A stretch of DNA of 47,954 nt from JAAYCI01 sp031549285 (GTDB lineage: Bacteria > Bacillota > Clostridia > Oscillospirales > Ruminococcaceae). The notes under the pieces were generated by a model. It did no database searches and was not told the origin of the DNA. It saw only the letters and a list, made by a program, of their open reading frames with translations. The position numbers and the translations under genes are program-made. The stretch spans positions 1 to 47,954 of the forward strand of contig JAVBPZ010000001.1 of NCBI GenBank assembly GCA_031549285.1, given 5' to 3'. Below, piece by piece: positions 19,043 through 27,707 of this stretch (positions are counted from its first letter, which is position 1; every line of letters starts with the position of its first letter).

Positions 19043-19528
19043 TTAGCGTGCCTCCTCTGCGTTCAGATAGGGTATCAGCCCACCGCTAGCCAGTATTTTT
19101 TGCATGTGTTCCGGCAGTTTGGTGCACGCGAACGCCTGCCCATGCGCAAAGATGGTACCGTTTTCCATGTCCAATTCCACCTCGTCCCCATCGTGTACCG
19201 CGCCGGAAAGTTCCGGGCACAAAATGACCGGCAGGCCAATGTTGATGGCGTTGCGAAAAAAGATGCGCGCCACACTTCCCGCCACCACCGCGCGAATGTT
19301 CAGCGCCTTTAGCGCGCTGGGGGCCTGCTCCCGCGAGGAACCGCAGCCAAAGTTTTCCCCCGCCACAAGTATATCCCCCGGCTGCACCTTCGCGGCAAAT
19401 CCGGTATCCAAAGACTCGAACACATGCTCTTTCATTTCATCGATAGTAGGCAGAATAATATACTGACTGGCAATAATCTGGTCGGTGTCTACATCATCAC
19501 CAAAGGTCCACACACGCGCTTTTTCCAT
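19043..19528 (-). CDS. Aconitase-family dehydratase small subunit (LeuD-like) 2
   Basis: A 161-residue swivel subunit with DDVDTDQIIASQY, NFGCGSSREQAP and ARIFFRNAINIGLP. The substrate loop reads YIIL. It is followed after one base by its large subunit, giving a clear heterodimer pair. GGAGGAAACC precedes the ATG. Product could act on isopropylmalate, homoaconitate, dimethylmalate or a related acid; the loop does not match the best-known isopropylmalate type. Confidence 0.87.
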   Translation of the reverse strand: MEKARVWTFGDDVDTDQIIASQYIILPTIDEMKEHVFESLDTGFAAKVQPGDILVAGENFGCGSSREQAPSALKALNIRAVVAGSVARIFFRNAINIGLPVILCPELSGAVHDGDEVELDMENGTIFAHGQAFACTKLPEHMQKILASGGLIPYLNAEEAR

Positions 19529-19545
19529 GGTTTCCTCCGTTTATT

Positions 19546-20361
19546 TCATTCGGCTGTCTGTACATTGTCCCGTTGTAAAAATCTAATGTTTCTGCGTCCG
19601 ATATACACCCATGCCAGCGCCAACGGCACCAACGTTCCCACGCCTAGTACCAAAGCCGCCTGCCAGAATGAAAACTCCGTCGTGATGACCGACGTGCCAG
19701 CAAAACAAACCTGCGGCGCCAGCGCCAACCAGTCCACCAGCGCGTGCAGCACAATGACCGCCCAAATATTCTTTCCCCGGATATACACCGCGGAAAAGAG
19801 CACACCGGCGGCGGCCGCGTTTACCGCCTGAATCAACACGGTCAGCGGCGGCAAGACCACAAGGTTCGCCAAGTGCGCCAGGCCAAACACCGCCGCCGAA
19901 ACCAACACTGCTTTTTGTACGCCCCGCTTGTTTCCGCCCCACTTTTCCAGCATATTGTTTAGGAGCAGCCCCCGGTAAATCACTTCCTCGCCCACGCCGA
20001 CAAAAAGCATATTGGCGCTAAACAAAAGCAGGACAGGCACCCCAAAAAATGTATTTCCATCAGGCAACCCGCCGTTGCTGAACAACGCCGCCGCGATCCC
20101 CAGGGCAAGGAGAGGAAGGCCGAATAGCATCCCTTTCCAAAACCCTGCCGCGACAAACCCCGCCCGCGGCCACAGTCCCAGACCGTGAATAAGCCAAACG
20201 CCGACACCTGCCACGACCATATGGCTTATCAACATATCCCACCCGGACAACGGCGTGCCGTCCACGTCTATCGACCATAGTAACAAGGTGGCCAAAACAA
20301 CCACCAGGGAAAAAACCAAAGCATGCTTTTGCGCAAATCTTCTTATCGCCGCCACACCCAT
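19546..20361 (-). CDS. CPBP-family intramembrane metalloprotease
   Basis: A ~271-residue polytopic membrane protein of the CPBP (CAAX protease/Abi) family. The three catalytic motifs are present: EEVIYRG (about residues 125-131), FGLAHLAN (His ~163) and HALVD (His ~206, Asp ~210, where Asn is also common). Around eight helices are predicted. The ATG at 20361 follows AAAGGAG closely; GTG two codons on is an alternative. It is embedded between aroE-aroK (14 bp) and leuD-like 2 (17 bp), hence co-transcribed, though a functional link to biosynthesis is not obvious. Confidence 0.88.
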   Translation of the reverse strand: MGVAAIRRFAQKHALVFSLVVVLATLLLWSIDVDGTPLSGWDMLISHMVVAGVGVWLIHGLGLWPRAGFVAAGFWKGMLFGLPLLALGIAAALFSNGGLPDGNTFFGVPVLLLFSANMLFVGVGEEVIYRGLLLNNMLEKWGGNKRGVQKAVLVSAAVFGLAHLANLVVLPPLTVLIQAVNAAAAGVLFSAVYIRGKNIWAVIVLHALVDWLALAPQVCFAGTSVITTEFSFWQAALVLGVGTLVPLALAWVYIGRRNIRFLQRDNVQTAE

Positions 20362-20375
20362 ACACTCCTTTTGCC

Positions 20376-21626
20376 TCACCAGTGGCAAATCAGCCTCTGG
20401 TATTTCTCCTCCAGCGCGCGCACATTTTGCGCAAAATCCTTATGGTACGCCACCGTGCCGTCTGCGGCCGCGCGGTACAGCGGCAGGCGCTCGCGTTCCA
20501 GCCGCGCCAGGTCTTCCCGGCATTTCGCCAACGGCCGCCCGTCTGATATCGCCAGCAGCTCCACCGGGCAATCGATGAACAGCACCGGCCCGTTCTGGCG
20601 CAGCGCGGCAATATTCTCCCCACGCAGGACGATGCCCCCGCCGGTGGACAGCACCTGTCCGCTTTCTTTGCCCGCGGCCACGGCTGCGCGGCTTTCCCTG
20701 TCCCGAAATGCCGCTTCGCCTTCAGCGGCAAACAGCTGCGGGATGCTCTTTCCCGCCTCCCGTTCTATTTCTGCGTCCAGGTCCACAAACCGCTTTCCCA
20801 ACCGCTGGGCCAGCGCCTGGCCCAGGCTGGTTTTGCCGCTGCCCGGCATGCCGATAAGCGAAATATTACACCGCTTCCGTACCATTTTACGGCAGATTTC
20901 CGCCACTTTTTCCTCCGGGATTGCAGTATCCAGAAACAGCTCTGCCGCCGCTTTCGCCTGCGCCACCAGCATAAAAAGCCCGTTCACCGCCGGCACACCA
21001 CATTGCTCGGCATCCAGCAACAGTTTGGTCTTGAAGGGGTTGTACACCAGGTCAAACACCGCCGCCAGGCGCGGGAACACACCCGGGTCTATCAGCGAAA
21101 CGCCGTTGTGGGGATACATGCCCGCCGGGCTACAGTTGACCAGTATTTCCATATCGGCACGGGCGGCAGCCTCTTCATAGCGCAGCAGGCCGGGCGCTGC
21201 CGTCCGGCTGGCCACCAGCACCTGCCCAACTCCCAGCTTTTGCAGCGCCGCCGTCACCGTTTTGGTGGAAGCGCCGTTGCCCAGCAGCAGCGCGGTTTTC
21301 CCCGCCACCGGCACACCGCTGTGGCGCACCATAGCGCAGAAACCCAGCCAATCGGTGTTATAGCCGGTCAGCTTTCCGCCACGGTTCACCACCGTGTTCA
21401 CGGCGCCTATCTCCCGGGCCATGGGGTCTATTTCATCGCAAAACGCCATCACCCGCTGCTTATACGGGATGGTCACGTTGATGCCTTTAAACTCTTTTTT
21501 TTGCAGGAAAATGTCCAGTGCGTCCGGCGGCAGCTCCACCAGTTCATAGGAATACCCCGCCAGGCTTGCGTGAATATGTTTTGAGTAGCTGTGCGCAAGC
21601 GTCTCGCCCACCAGGCCGTATTCCAC
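20376..21626 (-). CDS. Shikimate dehydrogenase-shikimate kinase fusion
   Basis: A ~416-residue bifunctional enzyme for two consecutive steps of aromatic amino-acid synthesis: NADPH reduction of 3-dehydroshikimate, then ATP phosphorylation of shikimate. The AroE part (1-~250) has HSYSK, NVTIPYK with catalytic Lys, NTDWLGF with catalytic Asp, and an NADP loop GNGAS. The AroK part (~252-416) has Walker A GMPGSGKT, DLDAEIE, the GGG loop and GRPLAK. The start is the GTG at 21626, 8 nt after GGAGG; the preceding frame is not needed for the fold. It follows aroD by 103 bp. Confidence 0.93.
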   Translation of the reverse strand: MEYGLVGETLAHSYSKHIHASLAGYSYELVELPPDALDIFLQKKEFKGINVTIPYKQRVMAFCDEIDPMAREIGAVNTVVNRGGKLTGYNTDWLGFCAMVRHSGVPVAGKTALLLGNGASTKTVTAALQKLGVGQVLVASRTAAPGLLRYEEAAARADMEILVNCSPAGMYPHNGVSLIDPGVFPRLAAVFDLVYNPFKTKLLLDAEQCGVPAVNGLFMLVAQAKAAAELFLDTAIPEEKVAEICRKMVRKRCNISLIGMPGSGKTSLGQALAQRLGKRFVDLDAEIEREAGKSIPQLFAAEGEAAFRDRESRAAVAAGKESGQVLSTGGGIVLRGENIAALRQNGPVLFIDCPVELLAISDGRPLAKCREDLARLERERLPLYRAAADGTVAYHKDFAQNVRALEEKYQRLICHW

Positions 21627-21729
21627 AGGGGTTCCTCCTTCGTCTGCCAATATACCAGTCGCACAAACCTGCTCGCTTACAAAACCAGCACATACAATTT
21701 TTTCGCAGCCTTTAACCAGCCTTGTATGC

Positions 21730-22494
21730 TCAGCCCGCTCCGTACAATATGCGCAGGATGCTCTTCAGTTTTCCCGCCTCCAGCTGGCCGGGCGCGGTGG
21801 CCTTTCCCACATAGCCATATGCAATATCCGCGCCAAACACCCCGCCGGAAATGCGGCTGAGCGCACCGACATCCCCCATGGCCATGGTGGTCATCGGTCC
21901 TGTGGCAAAGCGTCCGTTGTACTCGTTGGTTGCGCTCAACAGCGCCAGCAGGTCGGCCGGGCTGTTTGCCAGCACCGCCAGTTTCGGGATATCCGCCCCC
22001 AGCGCCTGCATGCCGCGCAGGGTCGCCACCATCTCGCCCGCCGATGGCGTACCGGAAAAATCATGGCTAGAAACCAGCGATACCACGCCATGCCGCCGCA
22101 GCGTTTCCAGGACCTCTGCGCAGGTCTTTTCTCCTGCGGAAAACTCCACGTCCAGCAAATCCACGTTGCCGCTTTCGGCGGCTTCTTCGCACAGGCGCTG
22201 GTATATGTTTGCCGGCAGCGCCCCGTTTCCGCCCTCGGCAGCGGTACGGTAGCAGAACAGCAGCGGCGTTTCGCCCAGCGCGCCGCGCAAAATGCGCAGC
22301 GCCACCTGGAACTTTTCCACCTCCGGCAGTTCCTCAAAAAAATCCGCCCGCCACTCAATGATATCCGCCAGTTCCCGCGCCGCCACAATCTCATCCAGCA
22401 GCTCCACCACGGTTTTTCCGCTGATAGGAACGCAGACCTTTGGCACACCGACGCCAATCTCAACCCCACGAACCGTAATTGTTTTTTTCATCAT
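21730..22494 (-). CDS. aroD: 3-dehydroquinate dehydratase, type I
   Basis: A 254-residue class I dehydroquinase that converts 3-dehydroquinate to 3-dehydroshikimate through a Schiff-base lysine. Family motifs: IEWRADFFE (substrate-binding Glu/Arg), SSHDFSGTP with catalytic His, and the Lys-containing PKLAVLANS. It is first in the nine-gene run, with a promoter at 22660-22688 and an AAAGGTAGG ribosome binding site. Its product is the substrate of the AroE domain next door. Confidence 0.95.
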   Translation of the reverse strand: MMKKTITVRGVEIGVGVPKVCVPISGKTVVELLDEIVAARELADIIEWRADFFEELPEVEKFQVALRILRGALGETPLLFCYRTAAEGGNGALPANIYQRLCEEAAESGNVDLLDVEFSAGEKTCAEVLETLRRHGVVSLVSSHDFSGTPSAGEMVATLRGMQALGADIPKLAVLANSPADLLALLSATNEYNGRFATGPMTTMAMGDVGALSRISGGVFGADIAYGYVGKATAPGQLEAGKLKSILRILYGAG

Positions 22495-22659
22495 TCTTGC
22501 CTACCTTTGGGTTTTGGTAACCGCTGACTGTATGGCGCTTTGTGCAACCGGCACAGCGCAAGCCTTCTTCAGCCGTTACGGAGTATTTGCATACCGCCGC
22601 CAATAGAGCAAAGCCACACTGCCCCCATCCGCAAACTATAAATACAGGGCAATGAAAAT

Positions 22660-22688
22660 ATTATCGCACAAAACCCGCCCGCCCGCAA
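22660..22688 (-). promoter_or_regulatory. Promoter of the aroD operon
   Basis: Minus strand TTGCGG (22683-22688), 17-bp spacer, GATAAT (22660-22665). It leaves a ~155-nt leader before aroD in which I see no recognisable riboswitch or leader peptide. Confidence 0.6.
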
Positions 22689-22717
22689 GAAGCAGCGCCC
22701 GGCCGGTGGCTCTTCAC

Positions 22718-22755
22718 AAAAAAACAGCCAGCAGCAGGTTTCCCTCTGCCAGCCA
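22718..22755 (-). terminator. Terminator downstream of tag
   Basis: Minus strand GGCTGGCAG ... CTGCTGGC hairpin with two G-T pairs, then a seven-T run (22718-22724). It insulates tag from the aroD promoter within a 367-bp gap that holds nothing else convincing. Confidence 0.7.
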
Positions 22756-22861
22756 TCCCTTATGAGGAGCTTTTTATCATAATATTGCTAAATTGTTGTG
22801 TATATTAAATGCACGGTGGTAGTGCCTGCCCCGGCTTCCCGGGCCTTTACACTACATATTT

Positions 22862-23434
22862 TTAAGTGCCCCGCCGCTGGGTGTGCCAGGGACAGGACAC
22901 CAGGTGGTCGTCCACCAGGCCCGCCGCCTGCAGGTAGGAATAACAGATGGTGGACCCCACAAACCGGAAGCCCCGTTTTTTCAGGTCTTTGCTCAGCGCG
23001 TCGGACAGGGGGCTGGTGGCCGGCACGTCCGCCAGCGCCTGCCAGTGGTTCACCACCGGCTGCCCGCCCACAAAGCCCCACAGGTAGGCGTCAAAGCTGC
23101 CATACTCCTGCTGTACAGCCAGGAAACCCCGCGCGTTGTCCACCAGCGCGTCTATCTTTCGCCGGTTGCGAATGATTCCCGCGTCCGCCAGTAGCTCCTG
23201 TTTCTTTTGGTCGGTATACTTCGCTATCTTCCGCGCGTCGAACCCGTCAAACGCCCGGCGCATATTTTCGCGCCGTTTTAAAATCAGGCTCCAGGACAGG
23301 CCCGCCTGCATCCCCTCTAAAATCAGCAGTTCAAACAGTTTGTCGTCGTCATGCTCCGGCACGCACCACTCCTGGTCGTGGTAGCGGATGTCCTCTTCGC
23401 CTTTTGCCCAGCCACAGCGCGCGTCTTCCGGCAT
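22862..23434 (-). CDS. tag: DNA-3-methyladenine glycosylase I
   Basis: A 190-residue TagI-type glycosylase that removes 3-methyladenine from alkylated DNA. CGWAKGEEDIRYHDQEWCVP at the N terminus and the C-terminal VDDHLVSCPWH supply the zinc-binding Cys/His set; LEGMQAGLSWSLILKRR and NRRKIDALVDNA are family landmarks. Length is normal for the family. AGGAGGGG lies just upstream. It stands as a single gene between the MacB-like operon and a terminator. Confidence 0.95.
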   Translation of the reverse strand: MPEDARCGWAKGEEDIRYHDQEWCVPEHDDDKLFELLILEGMQAGLSWSLILKRRENMRRAFDGFDARKIAKYTDQKKQELLADAGIIRNRRKIDALVDNARGFLAVQQEYGSFDAYLWGFVGGQPVVNHWQALADVPATSPLSDALSKDLKKRGFRFVGSTICYSYLQAAGLVDDHLVSCPWHTQRRGT

Positions 23435-23551
23435 AGTTCCCCTCCTGGTTTCGTTTGTTTCGTGGACATATTATAATTTCATTCATTTTTTCTAAAGCTC
23501 TCGGCATGCCTTCAGACTCGGTCCGCCGGTTCCGCGGCAAAACCCCCGGCC

Positions 23552-25066
23552 TCATTCGTGCCGTATCGCCTCCAGCGAGGAAATTTTCACCGCGCGGCCG
23601 GCCGGCGCTATGCCGGACAGCACCCCCACCACCGTGGCAAACAGCAGCGCCAGCAGCACCAGCCACACCGGTATCACCGACAGCTTCATGCCAGGCATGC
23701 TTTGGGCTATGCCGCCCATGCCAAACAACGACGCCACGTCGAACGAGCCTTCAATACCCAGCATGGCTAAAATGGTGGGCAGGTAGTTCAGCGTAACGCT
23801 GAGCAGCAGGCTGACCGCCACTCCCACCAGCCCGCCCAAAAGGCCAATAGCACCGGACTCTATCAGGAACATCTGGCGGATATTGGGCAGTTTACAGCCC
23901 AGCACCTTCATCACGCCAATTTCTTTGGTGCGCTCATAAATGGCCATGGTCATGGTGTTGGCAATGTTCAGCGCCGCCACAAACAGCGACACCGCCGCCA
24001 GCCCGCCCAGCATTAGCTGGGTTTGGGCCACCTGGCCCTGCAGCTCCTGGCGAATCTGGCTCATGGAATAAATCTGGTAGCCGATATCACGAATGGCCTG
24101 CTCCACCGCCGGCATATTGGCCACATTGTCCACCTTCACATACACGTTGTCATAGCCGCCCACCTGGGTGGTGTTTTCACCGCTGCCGCCGCCAATGCTC
24201 ATATAGTACATGCCACCGCCATAATAGCTGTTATTCCCGGAGGAATGGGTCAGCTTTTTGTAGTCCGACTCCATCTTTTGGATATCATCTAGCGCCATCA
24301 CGATGCTGCCCATCACCTCATAGTTGCCTTCCCCGGCGCTTAATATGCCGGTCACCACCAGCTCATAGTCCTTGTACACCGGCTCGCCGTTGTCGTCATA
24401 GTCTATGATCATGCGGTAGGTCAGGGGCGTGTTCAGAAAATCAAAAAAGAATGCCTCCGGGTTCAGCAGTACTCCGTTTTCATCATACTGCGGCAGGTTG
24501 CTGGGCACGCTGGAATACGGGTCGTCATACTGCGGGTAAATCTGGTATTTGGGGTTGTTCCAGTTTTTGGACGGGTCGTAAAAATTAAACACCGCCTGTT
24601 CTTCCACCATCACCGCAATTTTATCTTTGCCCAGGTTTTGGTCGGTCAGGTAACTGCCGGCCACCAGCTCGTACCCCATGGGCTGAATGGAGTCCGTATC
24701 CATGCCCACCAGGCTGCTCCAGCTTTCATACTTATTGTTTTTCCCGGCGGTCACAATGCCCGGAAACTGCGGCCGGTACAGCGGGGTGGCCGCCTCCACA
24801 TGCTCCATTTCCTTAAACTGTTCCACCATCTTGTCGTCCAGGTCCGGTGTGCCCATCTGCGCGCCATAGTTAAACACCGTTATTTTGGTCAAATCGCCCC
24901 AGTTTTGCAGCATGGCGTCGGTGGCCTGGTTCACCGCAATGCCCAGCGATATCATGACCACAATAGCGCACACGCCAACCACAACGCCGATCACCGTTAG
25001 AACGGTGCGGCCTTTGCGCCGGCGCAGGTTGTCCACGCTGAAACGGAACAGGTCAGAGATCTTCAT
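23552..25066 (-). CDS. MacB-like ABC permease (FtsX fold)
   Basis: A 504-residue permease: N-terminal helix after LRRRKGRTVLTVIGV, a large extracytoplasmic MacB_PCD-like domain (about 45-330) and three C-terminal helices of the FtsX domain (TMAIYERTKEIGVMKVLG is a landmark). The start at 25066 follows GAGGATTCCT and overlaps the upstream gene by 14 bases. It forms an exporter or mechanotransmission complex with the ATPase at 26549; the extracytoplasmic partner is the surface protein between them rather than a MacA adaptor. Confidence 0.9.
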   Translation of the reverse strand: MKISDLFRFSVDNLRRRKGRTVLTVIGVVVGVCAIVVMISLGIAVNQATDAMLQNWGDLTKITVFNYGAQMGTPDLDDKMVEQFKEMEHVEAATPLYRPQFPGIVTAGKNNKYESWSSLVGMDTDSIQPMGYELVAGSYLTDQNLGKDKIAVMVEEQAVFNFYDPSKNWNNPKYQIYPQYDDPYSSVPSNLPQYDENGVLLNPEAFFFDFLNTPLTYRMIIDYDDNGEPVYKDYELVVTGILSAGEGNYEVMGSIVMALDDIQKMESDYKKLTHSSGNNSYYGGGMYYMSIGGGSGENTTQVGGYDNVYVKVDNVANMPAVEQAIRDIGYQIYSMSQIRQELQGQVAQTQLMLGGLAAVSLFVAALNIANTMTMAIYERTKEIGVMKVLGCKLPNIRQMFLIESGAIGLLGGLVGVAVSLLLSVTLNYLPTILAMLGIEGSFDVASLFGMGGIAQSMPGMKLSVIPVWLVLLALLFATVVGVLSGIAPAGRAVKISSLEAIRHE

Positions 25067-26552
25067 AGGAATCCTCGTCATCCAGGGCGGCTTCTTTTTT
25101 CGCTTTGTGCTTTTTCACCAGTATCACCGCGGTTATCACACCGCCGGCCACCACCGCCAGGCCCGCCAGCAGCCATACCCACCCGGGCACACCGCCGCCT
25201 CCCTCCTCCGGCATAGGCTCCACCGGGAATGGGTCAATAATCATGTCGCCGCCCTCGCCCACCGTAACGGTAAAGTCATGCGTCAGGGTCTTTATTTCCC
25301 CGCGGGAGTTTTCATAGGTCACCACAATCTGTGCTTTTATTTCGCCCGGCACAGACGCGTGAATATTAAAATCCGCGCTGCTTTCCGTGCCGGAGGCGAT
25401 GTTCCCAATAAACTGGTTGCCTTCATCGGTGGTCAGCCCTTCGCCCACCACCTCTGCCGACACGTTATACACCGTGCCTTTTCCTTTGTTTATCAGCGCC
25501 ACGGTGGTGTACCCCATGCCGTCATCCATCCCGGCGGTCAGGTAATCCGGCACCGTCACGTTGCCCATTTCAAACCGCTCCGGCTGGAGTATCGGGATGG
25601 AAATATCCATGGCCGCCTCCGCCGGGGTTCCATCGTTCGCGTTTACGCCCTTAATATTGATGGTAACGGTATAGCTGCCTTCCTCGGCCACCGCGCTGGC
25701 GGTCAGCGGGAAGGATACCGGGATAGATTGGTTCGGCTTCACGGTGCCCACATAATAAATGCCAGACCCGCCGGTTATGGTGAATTCCTTCGCCGGAACG
25801 ACCTCCACGCTGACGTTTTCCACGTTATAGGTGCCGTTGGTGGACAGCAGCGTGGCCGACAGGTTAAAGTTGCTGCCGGCCAAAATGGCGTTATCGCCAT
25901 AGCTGGCGCTTTTCAGCACAAACCCGGTGCCACGGGTAGCGGTGCTGGTGCCGTCGGAGGTAGAGCCGGAGGTATCCGTTTTTTCCACACAGTTGCTGAG
26001 GGTGATGCTGACCGGCTGCATGGCAACAGGGGCCACTGTTCCGTAGTTTCCATCCGTGTAATAGGAAATTTCACAAGTGAAGGTATTTCCGGTACCGGTG
26101 TATTTCAGCGGAAAGCGCATTTGATAGGTTGTGGGCTTGGTCACAACCGCCTCGCCGGTTGTGGGGTCTGTGCCGATAGTTCCAGCAACCAAGCTCAACA
26201 GCGCAGCATCCGGCATCAGCGAACCCATATTCCGGTTGCGCCCAAAGGAGGCGGTGTTCATTCTGGCATATGGATACCAGGACCCGTTTTGCACCACCGA
26301 AAGGCGACTATCCCGGAAGGTCACCACCAGGTCAAACTCCATACCGGGGGTAATCTCATCCGGCTGGTACACCGTACCGCTGCCTTTGTTCAGGTCGGTA
26401 ATATAGCTGACCACCTCTATTTCGCCGCTGGCCGGCAACGGTGCCGACGTTGCCATGGCCGGCAACGGCAGGCTGGCTGCCACCATAACGGCCACCAACA
26501 AGGTAATTAGTACCACCAGCGCCCGGGCTGTTCTTTTTTTCTTCTGTGTCAT
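25053..26552 (-). CDS. Secreted, membrane-anchored beta-domain protein of the exporter operon
   Basis: A 499-residue protein with a signal peptide (basic stretch then LVVLITLLVAVMVAASLPLPAMA), an extracytoplasmic region of Ig-like/CARDB- or NEW3-like beta domains, a C-terminal membrane helix (about WVWLLAGLAVVAGGVITAVIL) and an acidic tail ending DDEDSYEDL. It overlaps the ATPase stop by 4 bases and the permease start by 14, so all three are coupled. Similar proteins occur beside MacB-like transporters in Clostridia, but a precise function is not known to me. It may dock on the permease's external domain. Confidence 0.75.
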   Translation of the reverse strand: MTQKKKRTARALVVLITLLVAVMVAASLPLPAMATSAPLPASGEIEVVSYITDLNKGSGTVYQPDEITPGMEFDLVVTFRDSRLSVVQNGSWYPYARMNTASFGRNRNMGSLMPDAALLSLVAGTIGTDPTTGEAVVTKPTTYQMRFPLKYTGTGNTFTCEISYYTDGNYGTVAPVAMQPVSITLSNCVEKTDTSGSTSDGTSTATRGTGFVLKSASYGDNAILAGSNFNLSATLLSTNGTYNVENVSVEVVPAKEFTITGGSGIYYVGTVKPNQSIPVSFPLTASAVAEEGSYTVTINIKGVNANDGTPAEAAMDISIPILQPERFEMGNVTVPDYLTAGMDDGMGYTTVALINKGKGTVYNVSAEVVGEGLTTDEGNQFIGNIASGTESSADFNIHASVPGEIKAQIVVTYENSRGEIKTLTHDFTVTVGEGGDMIIDPFPVEPMPEEGGGGVPGWVWLLAGLAVVAGGVITAVILVKKHKAKKEAALDDEDSYEDL

Positions 26553-27421
26553 TCCTGATACCCTCCGTTTGTTTGTGCTGCTTGGCCGTGCTGTGCCGCC
26601 ATCTCCCCCGGCGGCGCGCCGCCCGGTATATCCTTCGCCGCCGCTTGCGCAGGCAGCGCCGCGGCCGCCTCCTCCTGCGCCAGCCCTGCAAACAGCGCCT
26701 TGCGTCCGGCGTGTTTGGCTTCTTCCTCCAGCTGCACATTGCTTACCACCTGCCCGTCCCGCAGGGTGATAATGCGGTCGCCGCAGGCGGCCAGTTCCTT
26801 TTCATGGGTCACCATCACAAAGGTGATGCCATATTTCGCCGCCCGCAGCAGCATGGTTTGCAGCACCTGCCGCGTGGTGTGGCTATCCAGGTTCCCGGTG
26901 GGTTCATCCGCAAAAATCACCTGCGGCTTCGCCACAAACGCCCGGGCAATGCCCACCCGCTGCTGCTGGCCGCCGCTCATCTCGGTGGGTTTGTGGCTGG
27001 CGCGGTCCAAAAGGCCCATTTCCTTCAGCTCGCGTTTCGCCAGCTTCAGGCGTTTCGCGCGGCTTATCCCCATAAACATCAGCGGCAGTGCCACGTTTTC
27101 CGCCGCCGTTAGCTGCGGCAACAGGTTATAGCTTTGAAAAATAAACCCCAGGTTTTCCTGGCGAAATGTTGCCAGCTGGTTTTCGTCCATCATGGACACC
27201 TTTTTCCCGGCCACCGCCACCAGGCCCTTGCTGGGTTTTTCCAGCCCCGCCAGCATATTCAAAAGCGTAGACTTTCCGCTGCCGGATGGCCCCACTATAC
27301 AGCACACTTCGCCTTTGGCAATCTCCAGGTTTACGTCGCTCAGCGCGACCACCTTTTCCTGGCCGACGCGGTAAATCTTGCGCAGATGCTCTGTGCGAAT
27401 CATAGACGCCATTTCCGCCAT
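26549..27421 (-). CDS. MacB/LolD-type ABC ATPase with C-terminal extension
   Basis: A 290-residue ATPase: Walker A GPSGSGKST, Q-loop, signature MSGGQQQR, Walker B VIFADEPTGNLD and H-loop VTHEKEL are intact. The ABC domain ends near residue 230; the remaining ~55 residues are Ala/Pro/Gly-rich and probably disordered, longer than LolD/MacB-type partners usually are. ATG at 27421 is used here; ATG four codons on is better spaced from AAAGGGG. First gene of the operon, with a promoter at 27449-27477. Confidence 0.9.
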   Translation of the reverse strand: MAEMASMIRTEHLRKIYRVGQEKVVALSDVNLEIAKGEVCCIVGPSGSGKSTLLNMLAGLEKPSKGLVAVAGKKVSMMDENQLATFRQENLGFIFQSYNLLPQLTAAENVALPLMFMGISRAKRLKLAKRELKEMGLLDRASHKPTEMSGGQQQRVGIARAFVAKPQVIFADEPTGNLDSHTTRQVLQTMLLRAAKYGITFVMVTHEKELAACGDRIITLRDGQVVSNVQLEEEAKHAGRKALFAGLAQEEAAAALPAQAAAKDIPGGAPPGEMAAQHGQAAQTNGGYQE

Positions 27422-27448
27422 CGCCCCTTTCTTTGTTACATCTTTTTC

Positions 27449-27477
27449 ATTCTAACAAATCGCCCTATATTACACAA
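27449..27477 (-). promoter_or_regulatory. Promoter of the MacB-like operon
   Basis: Minus strand TTGTGT (27472-27477), 17-bp spacer, TAGAAT (27449-27454); transcript starts about 20 nt before the ATPase gene. Confidence 0.6.
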
Positions 27478-27629
27478 GTAAAGAATGTGCGCCATCCAGC
27501 GCTGTTTCCGCGCGACCAGCACCAGATTTTGCCCTAGGACACACGAATGTACTTTTTTGTCTTCTTATGTGTCCATCTACTTATCATGTTATATGTCCGT
27601 ATCATTATTGTCATTATGATTTACACACA

Positions 27630-27668
27630 TAAAAACATCCGAGAGGCCAAACCAGGCTCCCCGGATGT
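27630..27668 (-). terminator. Terminator of the SDR gene
   Basis: Minus strand ACATCCG ... CGGATGT stem with an inner GAGCC/GGCCTC helix, then TTTTATG. It lies 40 bp after the SDR stop. Confidence 0.75.
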
Positions 27669-27707
27669 GAATACAGCTATTGTACTGATGCGCCACACTT
27701 GATGATC

